From: Alphaproteobacteria bacterium
GTDB lineage: Bacteria > Pseudomonadota > Alphaproteobacteria > Micropepsales > Micropepsaceae
NCBI GenBank assembly: GCA_017307355.1
Contig: JAFKFG010000008.1
Location: 1-64,000, forward strand
Reading direction: 5' to 3'
DNA: 64,000 nt
Below are positions 26,009 through 35,270 of this stretch, piece by piece. Within the stretch, counting starts at the first letter, position 1; each line of letters starts with the position of its first letter. The position numbers and the translations under genes are program-made. Below the pieces are notes generated by a model that worked only from the letters and a program-made list of their open reading frames with translations, made no database searches and was not told where the DNA came from.

Positions 26009-26752
26009 TCACAATTCGGCGCGGCCGCCATCGACGATGATTTCCGCGCCCAGCACATAGCTGGACAGGTCGGAGGCCAGGAACAGCGCCGCGCCCGCAA
26101 TGTCTTCCGGCTGGCCCATGCGGCCGGCGGGAATGATCTTGGACGTGGCTTCGACATAGGCGTTGAAGTCCGCATCGCTGCGCCCGCCACGGTGCAGGGG
26201 CGTGATGATCGAGCCGGGGCTGACCGCATTGACGCGAATGCCCTTGGGCGCCAGCTCGGCCGCGAAGGTGCGGGCGAAGGAGCGCACCGCCGCCTTGGAA
26301 GCGGAGAGAATGCCCCGCCCCGCCACGCCGCGCAGATCCAGCCATGACGAGTTGAGAATGATCGAGCCGCCTTTGCCCATCAGCGGCACCACCGCCTGGA
26401 CCGAGAAGAAGACGCCTTTCACATTGACGTCCATCAGCCGCGTATAGACCGCTTCATCGGTGCCGCCGAGCGGCGTGGCCGCGGCGGCGCCGGCATTGGC
26501 GAAGAAGATGTCCAGATGCCCGAAGGCGGCCTTGGTCTCTTCGCCCATGCGGGTGAGGTCGGCAACGGAGGTGACGTTGGCGCGGATGGCCACCGTGTCG
26601 CCGCCAAGTTCGGCCCTGGCCCGTTCCAGCTTATCGGCATCGGTGCCGGTGATGGCGACGCGCGCGCCATTCTCCTTGAACAGCTTGGCGGTGGTCAGAC
26701 CGATGCCGCTCGATCCGCCCGTGATCAGCGCCGTCTTACCTTTGAGCAGCAT
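26009..26752 (-). CDS. Short-chain dehydrogenase/reductase
   Basis: 247-residue classical SDR: cofactor motif TGGSSGIG near residue 13, NAG in FFANAGAA, catalytic serine in ILNSSW and a C-terminal VDGGRAEL. The YxxxK position is replaced: around residue 150 the sequence reads GRGILSASKAAV, where classical enzymes have Y-x-A-S-K; a leucine or isoleucine seems to sit at the tyrosine position. That would impair normal catalysis. AGGGAGAGA precedes the ATG at 26752. Confidence 0.8.
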   Translation of the reverse strand: MLLKGKTALITGGSSGIGLTTAKLFKENGARVAITGTDADKLERARAELGGDTVAIRANVTSVADLTRMGEETKAAFGHLDIFFANAGAAAATPLGGTDEAVYTRLMDVNVKGVFFSVQAVVPLMGKGGSIILNSSWLDLRGVAGRGILSASKAAVRSFARTFAAELAPKGIRVNAVSPGSIITPLHRGGRSDADFNAYVEATSKIIPAGRMGQPEDIAGAALFLASDLSSYVLGAEIIVDGGRAEL

Positions 26753-26869
26753 CGTCTCTCTCCCTGTCATGTTGTTTATCGCTCGCGGCAGACTAGACGC
26801 GGCGCGCGATTGCCGCTACCGCGTCCAAAGCGATGGGGTGTTGCGCCGCGCGAAATCCATAACAGGGGA

Positions 26870-27925
26870 ATGGGCATATTGTACTATCCGATTGTCATAG
26901 TCGGCGGCGGATTGAGCGGGCTTTATGCCGCGCGGCTTCTCACGCAAACGGACGCGGATTTCTGTTTGCTGGAAGCGCGCGAACGATGGGGCGGCCGCAT
27001 TCTTTCCGTCACAGATGACGGCTTCGATTTGGGCCCGGCCTGGTTCTGGCCCGACATGCAGCCGATGATGGCGGGGCTGGTGGAGGAATTGGGGCTTTCA
27101 TCCTTCCCGCAATTTGCCGATGGCGATGTGGTGATCGAGCGGCCGCAACAACCCCTGCAACGCTTTGCCGGCTTCGGGCAGATGGCGTCGTCCTTCCGCA
27201 TCGCGGGCGGCACCGGCGCCCTGGTGACGGCGCTGGCGAAAGCATTGCCGCAGGATCGCCTTCGTCTGGGCGTGACGGTGACGGCGGCCTCGTTGCGCGA
27301 TGACGGCGTGGCGCTTACGACGCAAGAGGGCGAGACGATCACGGCCGGGCGCGTGCTGTTCGCATTGCCGCCGCGGCTGATGGAAAAGTCCATCGCCTTC
27401 ACGCCCGAGCCGCAGACACGCACGCTGTGGCGGGCATCGGCGACCTGGATGGCGCCGCACGCCAAATTCCTGGCGGTCTATGAAGAGCCGTTCTGGCGCG
27501 ACGCGGGTCTCAGCGGTACCGCCCAAAGCATGGTGGGACCGATGGTGGAAATTCACGACGCCTCGGCGATGGCGGGCGGGGCGGCGCTGTTCGGCTTTAT
27601 CGGCGTGCCGGCCGACATCAGAGAGAAAATCGGCGAGAGCGAACTGAAAGCGCATTGCCTGGCGCAATTCGCCCGCCTGTTCGGTCCCAAGGCCGCGAAG
27701 CCCCTGGCAACTTTCCTCAAGGACTGGTCGGCGGATGCGCTCACCGCGACGGCGGACGACCGGCAGGGTGGCGAGCATCCGGTTCCCGTGCATCAGCCCT
27801 GGTTCGATCCGGCCTGGGCGGGCCGCGCCGCGATGGCGGGCAGCGAAACGGCACGGGAACATCCCGGCTATCTGGAAGGCGCGCTGCTGGCGGCGGCGGC
27901 TGGCGTGAAGGCGCTGGGGTTGTAA
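26870..27925 (+). CDS. FAD-dependent amine-oxidase-like oxidoreductase
   Basis: 351 residues with the N-terminal FAD dinucleotide motif IVIVGGGLSGLYAA and LLEARERWGGRI, both typical of flavin-containing amine oxidases (about 450 residues usually, so this one is short). No signal peptide, hence probably cytoplasmic, unlike the two Tat flavoproteins at 55245 and 58601. The penicillin acylase gene starts 30 bp downstream, so the two are probably one transcript. Substrate unknown. The frame is open upstream in the antisense of the SDR gene; the ATG at 26870 begins the fold. Confidence 0.82.
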   Translation: MGILYYPIVIVGGGLSGLYAARLLTQTDADFCLLEARERWGGRILSVTDDGFDLGPAWFWPDMQPMMAGLVEELGLSSFPQFADGDVVIERPQQPLQRFAGFGQMASSFRIAGGTGALVTALAKALPQDRLRLGVTVTAASLRDDGVALTTQEGETITAGRVLFALPPRLMEKSIAFTPEPQTRTLWRASATWMAPHAKFLAVYEEPFWRDAGLSGTAQSMVGPMVEIHDASAMAGGAALFGFIGVPADIREKIGESELKAHCLAQFARLFGPKAAKPLATFLKDWSADALTATADDRQGGEHPVPVHQPWFDPAWAGRAAMAGSETAREHPGYLEGALLAAAAGVKALGL

Positions 27926-27955
27926 AGTCTCCTTCCTCAGAGGGAGAGACGGGGC

Positions 27956-30376
27956 ATGCAGGCTGCTTGGAAATATGGGCTGATGGCGCTGGCCCTGATG
28001 GTCACGCCCGCCGCGGCGCAGACGCCGTCTCAGACATCCCAGACCTTGACCGCGCCCGGCCTGCATCAGCCGGTCGAGATCGTGAAGGATCGCTGGGGCG
28101 TGGCCCATATCTACGCCAAGGACGAGCACGATCTGTTTTTCGCCCAAGGCTATAATGTCGCCAGCGACCGTCTCTTTCAGTTGGAGATCTGGCGGCGCCA
28201 GGCCACCGGCACGGTGGCGGAAATCCTGGGCCCCAAGGAAGTTCAGCGCGACATCGGCAACCGCCTGTTCCGCTATCGCGGCGACATGGAAAAGGAACTG
28301 AACTGGTATCACCCGCACGGTGCGCAAATCATCAATGCCTTTGTCGACGGCATCAACGCCTATGTGGCGGCGACGGAGAAAAACCCCGCGCTGCTGACGC
28401 CGGAATTCAAGATGCTGGATTTCAAGCCCGGGCGCTGGACGCCCGCGGTGGTGATTTCCCGCTTCAACGGCCTTCTGGGCAATGTCGAAACCGAAATCAA
28501 CATGGCCCTGGCGGTGAAGACGTTGGGCGCGGATAAAGTGAAGGACCTGGAGCATTTTCAGCCCGGCGATCCGGATCTCAAGATCGATCCCGCCATCGAC
28601 ACATCCTTGCTGTCGAATGACATTCTGAAAGTCTTCAAGGCGTTTCGCACTCAGCTCACCTTCACCGCCGACGAGCTGAAGCCGGAATACCGCAATCCCA
28701 AATCCGTCACCCGGCTGGAGCGGATGATCGACCTGGCCTCGCCCTTGGATCAGTCCACCCGGCGCCAGGATATCGGTTCGAACAATTGGGTGGTGTCGGG
28801 CAAGCTCACCATGTCGGGCTATCCGCTCTTGATGAACGATCCGCACCGGATTCAGGAAGCGCCGTCCTTGCGCTACTGGGTGCAGCTGAACGCGCCGGGC
28901 TGGAACGTGATCGGGGCAGGAGAGCCGGCGTTGCCCGGTATTTCCATCGGACACAATCAGGTGGGCGCCTGGGGCCTGACCATTTTCGGCACCGACGGCG
29001 AAGACTTGTACGTCTATGACACCAACCCGGCCAATCCGCTGCAATACAAATACAAGGCGGGCTGGGAGACGATGCGGGTGGAACGGGAAAGCATTCCCGT
29101 CAAAGGCGGCGCGCCGCAAAGCGTGGAATTGAAATACACCCGCCATGGTCCCGTCGTGTTCGAAGACAAGGTGCATCACAAGGCCTATGCGGTGCGCGCG
29201 GCCTGGCTGGAAACGGGCGCGGCGCCTTATCTCGCCAGCCTGCGCATGGATCAGTCCACCACCTGGGAAGAGTTCGTGGAGGCGTGCAGCTTCAGCCGCA
29301 TTCCGGCGGAAAACATGGTGTGGGCGGACCGGGCGGGAAATATCGGCTATCAGGCGGTGGGCATCGCGCCCAACCGGCCCAATTGGAGCGGGCTGGTGCC
29401 GGTGCCGGGCGACGGGCGCTATGAATGGAACGGCTTTCTGCCCATCAAGCAGCTGCCGCATGTGAAGAACCCGGAGAAGGGCTTCTACAACACTTCCAAC
29501 GAATATCAGATTCCGCGCGGCTGGCCGTACAAGGAAGCGCTGCATTATGTCTGGACCGATCCCTATCGCGCCCAAAGCGTGCAGGAAGTTTTGGGTTCGG
29601 GCGGCCGCTTCAGCGTCGCCGACATGGTGCAGTTGCAGAACAACGATCTGTCGATCCCGGCGCGCAACCTGACGCCGCTCTTGCGCGATCTTGCCATCGA
29701 GGACCAGACGGTGCGCACCGCCGCCTTCATGCTCACCGATTGGAATTATGTGCTGGACAAGGATTCGGTGCCCGCCGGCATCTATGAAATGTTCCAGCGC
29801 CGCCTGATGGCGAATGTGCGCGAGATCGTGGTGCCGGAAGAGGCGCGCAAATTTGTCGGCATGCCGCCCATGTCGCGTATCATTGCCTGGATGCAGGCGC
29901 CCGATGGCCGTTTCGGCGCCGATCCGATCAAGGGCCGCAACGAGCTTCTGCTGAAAAGCCTCAGCGAGGCGGTGGATGCGCTGAAGGCCAAGCTGGGCCC
30001 CGACATGCAGAACTGGATGCTGGGCTCCTATCATTATGCCCGGATCGAAAGCCCGTTCAGCGGCGCGCTGACTCCCGAGCTGGAAGAGAAATATGATGTG
30101 GGGCGGAGCGCGCGGGGCGGCGACAGCTATACCATCACCGCCACCGGCGGCGCCGACAATCAAAGCGCGGGCGGTTCCTTCAAGATCGTGATGGATACCG
30201 AGAATTGGGACAATTCGGTGGGCCTCAACAATCCCGGCCAATCGGGCGATATCGAGAGCCCGCATTACCGCGACCTCTATCAACTTTGGTCGCTGGGGAA
30301 ATATTTCCCCATCTTCTATTCGCGCGCGAAAGTGGACAGCGTGGCGGAGCAGAGGCTGACCTTGGCGCCACACTGA
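27956..30376 (+). CDS. Penicillin acylase family protein 1
   Basis: 806-residue periplasmic Ntn-hydrolase precursor with a signal peptide (ending TPAAAQ). The start of the beta chain is DIGSNNWVVSG, with S275 as predicted autocatalytic and catalytic serine. WGVAHIYAKDEHDLFFAQGY is typical of the alpha chain and SNEYQIPRGWPY of the beta chain. The family cuts amide bonds in penicillins, acyl-homoserine lactones or other N-acyl compounds; the natural substrate is unknown. It lies 30 bp after an FAD oxidoreductase gene. The stop is followed at 2 bp by a family A repeat. Confidence 0.9.
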   Translation: MQAAWKYGLMALALMVTPAAAQTPSQTSQTLTAPGLHQPVEIVKDRWGVAHIYAKDEHDLFFAQGYNVASDRLFQLEIWRRQATGTVAEILGPKEVQRDIGNRLFRYRGDMEKELNWYHPHGAQIINAFVDGINAYVAATEKNPALLTPEFKMLDFKPGRWTPAVVISRFNGLLGNVETEINMALAVKTLGADKVKDLEHFQPGDPDLKIDPAIDTSLLSNDILKVFKAFRTQLTFTADELKPEYRNPKSVTRLERMIDLASPLDQSTRRQDIGSNNWVVSGKLTMSGYPLLMNDPHRIQEAPSLRYWVQLNAPGWNVIGAGEPALPGISIGHNQVGAWGLTIFGTDGEDLYVYDTNPANPLQYKYKAGWETMRVERESIPVKGGAPQSVELKYTRHGPVVFEDKVHHKAYAVRAAWLETGAAPYLASLRMDQSTTWEEFVEACSFSRIPAENMVWADRAGNIGYQAVGIAPNRPNWSGLVPVPGDGRYEWNGFLPIKQLPHVKNPEKGFYNTSNEYQIPRGWPYKEALHYVWTDPYRAQSVQEVLGSGGRFSVADMVQLQNNDLSIPARNLTPLLRDLAIEDQTVRTAAFMLTDWNYVLDKDSVPAGIYEMFQRRLMANVREIVVPEEARKFVGMPPMSRIIAWMQAPDGRFGADPIKGRNELLLKSLSEAVDALKAKLGPDMQNWMLGSYHYARIESPFSGALTPELEEKYDVGRSARGGDSYTITATGGADNQSAGGSFKIVMDTENWDNSVGLNNPGQSGDIESPHYRDLYQLWSLGKYFPIFYSRAKVDSVAEQRLTLAPH

Positions 30377-30377
30377 C

Positions 30378-30514
30378 TGTCATCCCCGGCGAGCATCGGC
30401 TGCAACGCAGACGATGCGAGGGAAGGGGATCCAGGTATCACAATGGACACTGACCGCTTTGATGGACCTGGATCCCCTTCCCTCGGCGCTGGCCGCGCCT
30501 CGCCGGGGGTGACA
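30378..30514. repeat. Repeat family A, copy 3
   Basis: 137 bp with arms GCGAGGGAAGGGGATCCAGG and CCTGGATCCCCTTCCCTCG around a loop of about 35 nt; ends TGTCATCCCCGG and CCGGGGGTGACA. It starts one base after the penicillin acylase stop codon. Confidence 0.92.
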
Positions 30515-30622
30515 ATCGTGTTCCTGTCCACGATGACCGCGAATCCGCCCGAACTATGGCCGAAACTGGGCGGCAACATCGGCGGCGATGATGCGTTTTC
30601 TCTTCTGTAATGGAGGTATCCC

Positions 30623-30955
30623 ATGAAAAAGACGCTTCTGGCTTCGTCTGTTCTGGCCCTTTCGCTGCTGGCGGTCCCCGCCATGGCGCAGGGTTATTAT
30701 GGCGGCGGCTATTACCGGTATGAAACGCCGGTCACCGGTGCGCAAATGACGGACCTGCCTTCGATGCGCGCCAACACCACCCGCACCGGCAGTTTCCTCA
30801 GCGTCGGCTCGCGTAATGAATATTATGCGGACCGCGACTATTATCGCGACCGGGATTACGACCGCGGCTACTACCGCGATCGCGACTATCGCAGCGGTTA
30901 CGATCGCGGCTACGACCAGGGCCGCTATGACCGGGATCGCTACGATCGCCGGTAA
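30623..30955 (+). CDS. Exported Tyr/Arg/Asp-repeat protein
   Basis: 110 residues: signal peptide (ending VPAMA), a short ordered region, then about 45 residues made almost only of Tyr, Arg, Asp and Gly in YRDRDY-like repeats. GGAGGT lies 6 nt before the ATG, a strong ribosome binding site, so it is probably well expressed. The tail is low complexity and likely disordered. Function unknown. A perfect-stem hairpin follows. Confidence 0.75.
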   Translation: MKKTLLASSVLALSLLAVPAMAQGYYGGGYYRYETPVTGAQMTDLPSMRANTTRTGSFLSVGSRNEYYADRDYYRDRDYDRGYYRDRDYRSGYDRGYDQGRYDRDRYDRR

Positions 30956-30981
30956 ATAACGTTTCATCTTACGCGCGACCC

Positions 30982-31014
30982 ACGCCGCCGCCGGAAAGTT
31001 CCCGGCGGCGGCGT
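30982..31014 (+). terminator. GC-rich hairpin after the Tyr/Arg/Asp-repeat gene
   Basis: ACGCCGCCGCCGG and CCGGCGGCGGCGT form a perfect 13-bp stem around a 7-nt loop. No T-run follows, so it is a transcript end or attenuator of the GC-rich type. Confidence 0.6.
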
Positions 31015-31094
31015 TGGTGCATGGGCGGTTGCCTGATCGCGCATTCGGGTGGAAGATCGCGCCGCTTGGAATTTGCGAGCCGGAGGTGGATGCA

Positions 31095-32240
31095 ATGCGG
31101 ATCGCGATTCTCACAGGCGGCGGCGATGTGCCCGGACTCAACAGCTGCATCAAAGCCATCACCTTGAATGCCGCGGCGGAGGGCTGGGAGGTTCTGGGCT
31201 TCAGGCGCGGCTGGGCGGGGCCGCTGGCATACGATCCGGCCAATGGCCATCAGGATATGATGCAACTCACGCCCGACACGGTGCGGGTGATCGACCGCAC
31301 CGGCGGCACCGTCCTGCATTCCTCGCGCACCAACCCCGCCAAGGTGAAGGCGAAAGACATTCCCGGCTTCATCAAGGCTGAAAGCCTGCCGCGCAATGGC
31401 GACACCTATGACGCCACGCCGCATATCCTGCGGGTGCTGGAGGCGCTGAAGATCGATGTATTGGTCGCCATCGGCGGCGACGATACGCTGTCCTATGCCG
31501 CGCGCCTGAACCGGGAAGGGGTGGCGGTGATGGCCGCGCCCAAGACCATGGACAATGACGTGTTCGGCACCGATTACTGCATGGGCTTTTCCACCGCGGT
31601 TTCCCGCTCGCTGGAGGCGATCGAAGCGCTGCGCACGCCCGCGGGCAGCCATGAGCGGATCGCGGTGGTCGAATTGTTCGGCCGCAACAGCGGCGAGACC
31701 GCGTTGATCAGCGGCTATCTGGCCGAAGCGGATCGGGTGCTGATTTCCGAAGTGCCGTTCGAGATCGACCGGGTGGCGGAGCTGCTCGCCCGCGACCGCG
31801 CCGCCAATCCCTCCCGCTACGCCATGCTGGTCTTGTCGGAAGGCGCTCAGATGCAAGGCGGCGAGATCGTGGAAGGCGGCGAAGCGGATGCCTATGGCCA
31901 TCGCAAGCTGGGCGGGATCGGCGAGATGGTGGGCGCGGAAATTCAGCGCCACACCGGCATCGGCGTCTTGAATCAGAAGCTCGCCTATGTCATGCGCAGC
32001 GGCCCGGCCGACATGCTGGACCGGATGGTGGCGAAGAATTACGGCACCATGGTGGTGCAGGCCCTGGTGGAAAAGAAGCGGGGGCTGATGGCCGCGATCC
32101 AAGGCGGGCGCTACACGCTGGTGCCCATCGATACCTGCGTCCAGGGCACGCGGCGGGTGGATGTGGACGCCTTTTACGATCCCAGGGAGTATCGTCCGCG
32201 CATCGCCGCCCTCGCCGGAAAGCCGATGTTCCTTTATTGA
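31095..32240 (+). CDS. 6-phosphofructokinase, probably pyrophosphate-dependent
   Basis: 381-residue PfkA-superfamily enzyme that phosphorylates fructose 6-phosphate. The donor-site motif is GGDDT (127-131) with D130, and the following motif is PKTMDND (149-155) with K150. ATP enzymes have glycine at both places (GGDG and GTIDND in E. coli), whereas Asp plus Lys is the established signature of PPi-dependent enzymes. The frame is open upstream to 31014; ATG 31095 was chosen because GGAGGTGG precedes it. It is convergent with the MFS gene (1 bp gap). Confidence 0.88.
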   Translation: MRIAILTGGGDVPGLNSCIKAITLNAAAEGWEVLGFRRGWAGPLAYDPANGHQDMMQLTPDTVRVIDRTGGTVLHSSRTNPAKVKAKDIPGFIKAESLPRNGDTYDATPHILRVLEALKIDVLVAIGGDDTLSYAARLNREGVAVMAAPKTMDNDVFGTDYCMGFSTAVSRSLEAIEALRTPAGSHERIAVVELFGRNSGETALISGYLAEADRVLISEVPFEIDRVAELLARDRAANPSRYAMLVLSEGAQMQGGEIVEGGEADAYGHRKLGGIGEMVGAEIQRHTGIGVLNQKLAYVMRSGPADMLDRMVAKNYGTMVVQALVEKKRGLMAAIQGGRYTLVPIDTCVQGTRRVDVDAFYDPREYRPRIAALAGKPMFLY

Positions 32241-32241
32241 A

Positions 32242-33672
32242 TCAGCGAATTTCCGACAGCGGCGCGGCCACGTCTTCCAGCGCGCGGCCTTCGGCGCGGA
32301 TGCCGATGAAGGCTTCGACCGCCGCGCCGATCAGCATCAGGGCCGCGCCCAGCAGATAGCCCCACAGAATGTTGCCACGCGTGCCGGTGTCGATCAGCGC
32401 GCCGAACAGAAGCGGGCCGCCGATCCCGCCCAGCGCCGTGCCGAAGGCATAGAAGATGGCGATGGCGCGGGCCCTGACTTCCAGGGGAAAGGATTCGCCC
32501 ACGGTGAGATAGGCGGCGCTGGCGCCCGCCGAAGCGAAGAAGAAATTGAAGGTCCATAGCGCGGTCTGTGCCGTCGCGCTCAGGCTGCCTTGCGCGAACA
32601 ACCAGCCCGTTACCGCCATCAGCAATCCGGAAATCCCATAGCTGGCGGCGATCATGGGCTTTCGGCCCCATAGATCGAACAAAGGCCCCAGAAGCAGCGG
32701 CCCCGCGAAATTGCCCGCCGCGAAGGGCAGGATGAACCAGCCGATTGCGCCGGCATCGATGCGATAGAAATTGGTCAGCACCAGTGCATAGGTGAAAAAG
32801 ATCGCATTGTAGCAGAAGGCCTGGGTGGACATCAGGGTGAGGCCCAGGAATGTCCGCGCCGGATAATGCGTGAAAAGCGAGCGCACCAGATCGCTCAGTT
32901 TTGCGCCACCGCGTGGAAGCAGACGGATTTGCGACGCCGCGGCGCTGACGCGTTGACGGGGCGCGAGATGTCTTTCAATTTCCGTCATGACAATCTCGGC
33001 TTCCGCCGTGCGGCCATGGATCAGCAGCCAGCGGGGGCTTTCCGGCACGAAGCGGCGCAGGAACATCACCAGCCCCGCCAGCACGCCGCCGATGATGAAG
33101 GCGAGCCGCCAGCCATATTCCGCGGGCACCAGCGCCGGATCCAGCACCACCAGCGAGCCCAGCGCGCCCAGCGCCGCGCCGATCCAGTAGCTGCCATTGA
33201 CCAGAAGATCGATGCGGCCGCGCAACCGCGCCGGAGTGAATTCCTGGATGGCGGAATTGATCGCGGAATATTCGCCGCCGATCCCCGCGCCGGTCAGGAC
33301 ACGGAAAAACGCGAAAGACGCGAAGTCCCAGGCCAGGCCCGTGGCGATGGTGGCGACCAGATAAAGACCCACCGTGACCAGGAACAATTTGCGCCGCCCA
33401 TATTGGTCGGCCAGCTGCCCGAACAACAGCGCGCCCGTCACCGCGCCCGCGATATAGAGACTGGCGGCCAGGCCGATTTCGGTGGCGGAGAGGCCGAGCC
33501 CGGCGCGGCTTTGCAGCGCCCCGGACAGCGAGCCCACGATGGTGACTTCCAGCCCGTCCAGGATCCAGGTGATGCCCAGCGCGGCCAGGATCAGCCAGTG
33601 AAAGCGCGACCAGGGCAGGCGGTCCAGCCGGGCGGGAATGTCGGTGGTGAAAGCGTCGGTGGAAATCGTCAC
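32242..33672 (-). CDS. MFS transporter, sugar/metabolite:H+ symporter type
   Basis: About 476 residues with 12 hydrophobic segments. WILDGLEVTIVGSL in helix 1 and GRRKLFLVTVGLYLVAT in the loop 2-3 region are typical of the sugar/aromatic-acid MFS branch, and ERRFVPESPRW-like (RRFVPESPRWLL) in the middle loop supports it. The start is a GTG at 33672 chosen because the conserved region begins soon after; a longer frame to 33867 runs into the divergent promoter region. Substrate unknown. Confidence 0.85.
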   Translation of the reverse strand: MTISTDAFTTDIPARLDRLPWSRFHWLILAALGITWILDGLEVTIVGSLSGALQSRAGLGLSATEIGLAASLYIAGAVTGALLFGQLADQYGRRKLFLVTVGLYLVATIATGLAWDFASFAFFRVLTGAGIGGEYSAINSAIQEFTPARLRGRIDLLVNGSYWIGAALGALGSLVVLDPALVPAEYGWRLAFIIGGVLAGLVMFLRRFVPESPRWLLIHGRTAEAEIVMTEIERHLAPRQRVSAAASQIRLLPRGGAKLSDLVRSLFTHYPARTFLGLTLMSTQAFCYNAIFFTYALVLTNFYRIDAGAIGWFILPFAAGNFAGPLLLGPLFDLWGRKPMIAASYGISGLLMAVTGWLFAQGSLSATAQTALWTFNFFFASAGASAAYLTVGESFPLEVRARAIAIFYAFGTALGGIGGPLLFGALIDTGTRGNILWGYLLGAALMLIGAAVEAFIGIRAEGRALEDVAAPLSEIR

Positions 33673-33814
33673 GCCCCTGCTGGCAATTCGCCGTGTCACG
33701 GTAACGCGAGGCGTGACGAAGAGTTTCTGCGGATGCGTTTCACTCGAATATTCGCGTCTTGCGATCCGTGCCGTTCCCAAGCAGGAATGCGGCTTCGATA
33801 TCGACGGAGCTGGC

Positions 33815-34603
33815 ATGGCTGTCGCAGCACGGAGCCTTAGTTGCGCGCTGGCGCTGCTTGCCGCCACCGGTCCCGCCCGCGCGCTGACCGACGAGATTCA
33901 GGTCTATACCGGCGACATCGCCGCGCCCGGCGTGTTCAATCTCACCCTGCACAACAATTACACCCCCAGCGGACTTCGCATGCCGGATTTTCCCGGCGGG
34001 CTGGCCGACAATCGCTCCTATAGCGGGGTGGCGGAATGGGCTTATGGCGTGACCCCCTGGTTCGAGGCGGGGCTTTACATGCCGCTCTATGCCATTTCCA
34101 GCAATCATGGCGGCCAGCTCAATGGCTGGAAGCTGCGCGCCTTGTTCGTCAACCCGGACAATCCGACCAGCGATTTCTATTACGGGGTCAATTTCGAATT
34201 CAGCGTCAATGCCCGGCATTGGGACGGGGAGCGCTATACCGGCGAAGTGCGGCCCATCATCGGCTATCACTTCGGGGCGGTGAGCCTCACCGTCAATCCG
34301 ATCCTGGACAATTCCTATAAGGGGCTCGCGGCGCTGGACTTCGCGCCCGCCACGCGGCTGGATTATGCCGTGTCCAAGCAATGGGCCGTGGCGCTGGAGG
34401 AATATGACGATTTCGGCGAAGTGCGGAGCTTTCTGCCCGCCGGCCAGCAATCGCACCAATTGTTCCTGGTGGCCGATTATACCGGCCCGGTCTCGGTGGA
34501 AGGGGGCATCGGCTTCGGCCTCACGCCCGCCACCGATCATTTGACCGTGAAGCTGATTCTCACCGGCGACCTCGACGGGCCGGAGGGGCTGTTCGCGTTA
34601 TGA
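33815..34603 (+). CDS. Exported beta-barrel-like protein of unknown function
   Basis: 262 residues with a signal peptide (ending GPARA). The mature part has regularly spaced aromatic strands (YSGVAEWAYGVTPWFEAGLYM, and later paired strands), consistent with an outer-membrane barrel. No closer family is recognised. GGAG lies 5 nt upstream of the ATG. The 3' end overlaps the convergent cytochrome b561 gene by 6 bp. Confidence 0.65.
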   Translation: MAVAARSLSCALALLAATGPARALTDEIQVYTGDIAAPGVFNLTLHNNYTPSGLRMPDFPGGLADNRSYSGVAEWAYGVTPWFEAGLYMPLYAISSNHGGQLNGWKLRALFVNPDNPTSDFYYGVNFEFSVNARHWDGERYTGEVRPIIGYHFGAVSLTVNPILDNSYKGLAALDFAPATRLDYAVSKQWAVALEEYDDFGEVRSFLPAGQQSHQLFLVADYTGPVSVEGGIGFGLTPATDHLTVKLILTGDLDGPEGLFAL

Positions 34604-35140
34604 CGCGCCGTCCGCGGGCAGCATTCGTTGCAGCACCCGGTCGCGCAGGACGTAATAATGATAAAGCGCGCCCGCGACATGCAGAACAATGAAGCCCAGC
34701 AGCACATAGACCAGGATATTGTGGATGTCGCCCGCCTCATGGCCCCAGGACGAGCCGTTGGGCGCGATGGCGGGCAGGGTGACGATGCCGAACAGCTTGA
34801 CGTCCCAGCCGCGGGCATTGGCGGCGGCCCAGCCCAGCAAGGTCATGATCAGCACCAGCGCATAGAGAATGAGATGGGTGGCGTAGGCGAGGATCGATTC
34901 CCAGCGGGACATACCCGTGGACAAGGTGACAGGAAACGAGAGCCGCCAGATCAGCCGGAGCAGGATCACGAACAGGATCGCCGCGCCGATCGACAGGTGC
35001 CAGTTCACCCAGCCTTCGTTCAAGGTCCCCCGGCCGATATGCGGCATGATCGAGCCCACGGCATATTGCGCCGCCAGCAGAAGAAAGATCAGCCAGTGAA
35101 AAATTTTGGCAATGGCACCGTACGATTTGCTTGCCGCCAT
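34598..35140 (-). CDS. Cytochrome b561-type membrane protein
   Basis: 180 residues with four hydrophobic segments and conserved histidines: IFHWLIFLLL and NWHLSIGAA in the first half, ATHLILY and IHNILVY in the second, which is the CybB pattern of two b hemes. It would shuttle electrons between quinone and a periplasmic partner. The start at 35140 begins just before helix 1. It is divergent from the PAP2 gene, with a CTATAC/GTATAG inverted repeat in the gap. Confidence 0.88.
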   Translation of the reverse strand: MAASKSYGAIAKIFHWLIFLLLAAQYAVGSIMPHIGRGTLNEGWVNWHLSIGAAILFVILLRLIWRLSFPVTLSTGMSRWESILAYATHLILYALVLIMTLLGWAAANARGWDVKLFGIVTLPAIAPNGSSWGHEAGDIHNILVYVLLGFIVLHVAGALYHYYVLRDRVLQRMLPADGAS

Positions 35141-35199
35141 GACGATATTTCCCGGATTGCCCGCGCCGGATAGGAATAAAGGCAAAATTGTGCGCGCAG

Positions 35200-35217
35200 C
35201 TATACGGTTTTGTATAG
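35200..35217. promoter_or_regulatory. Possible operator: CTATAC-N6-GTATAG
   Basis: A perfect 6-bp inverted repeat with a 6-nt spacer in the 130-bp divergent gap between the cytochrome b561 and PAP2 genes. It could bind a dimeric regulator of either gene, or form part of a -10 element. Evidence is the symmetry and position only. Confidence 0.3.
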
Positions 35218-35270
35218 TCGGAAAGGGTTTGGCGCCTGCCGTTTGTTGCTAAAAGGAAAATGAGCGCCCA

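Noticed and set aside
27098..30373. A 1091-codon open frame on the minus strand
   Set aside because: It lies wholly antisense to the penicillin acylase gene. Its translation is rich in His, Arg, Gly and Ala without domains, typical of the mirror frame of a GC-rich gene.
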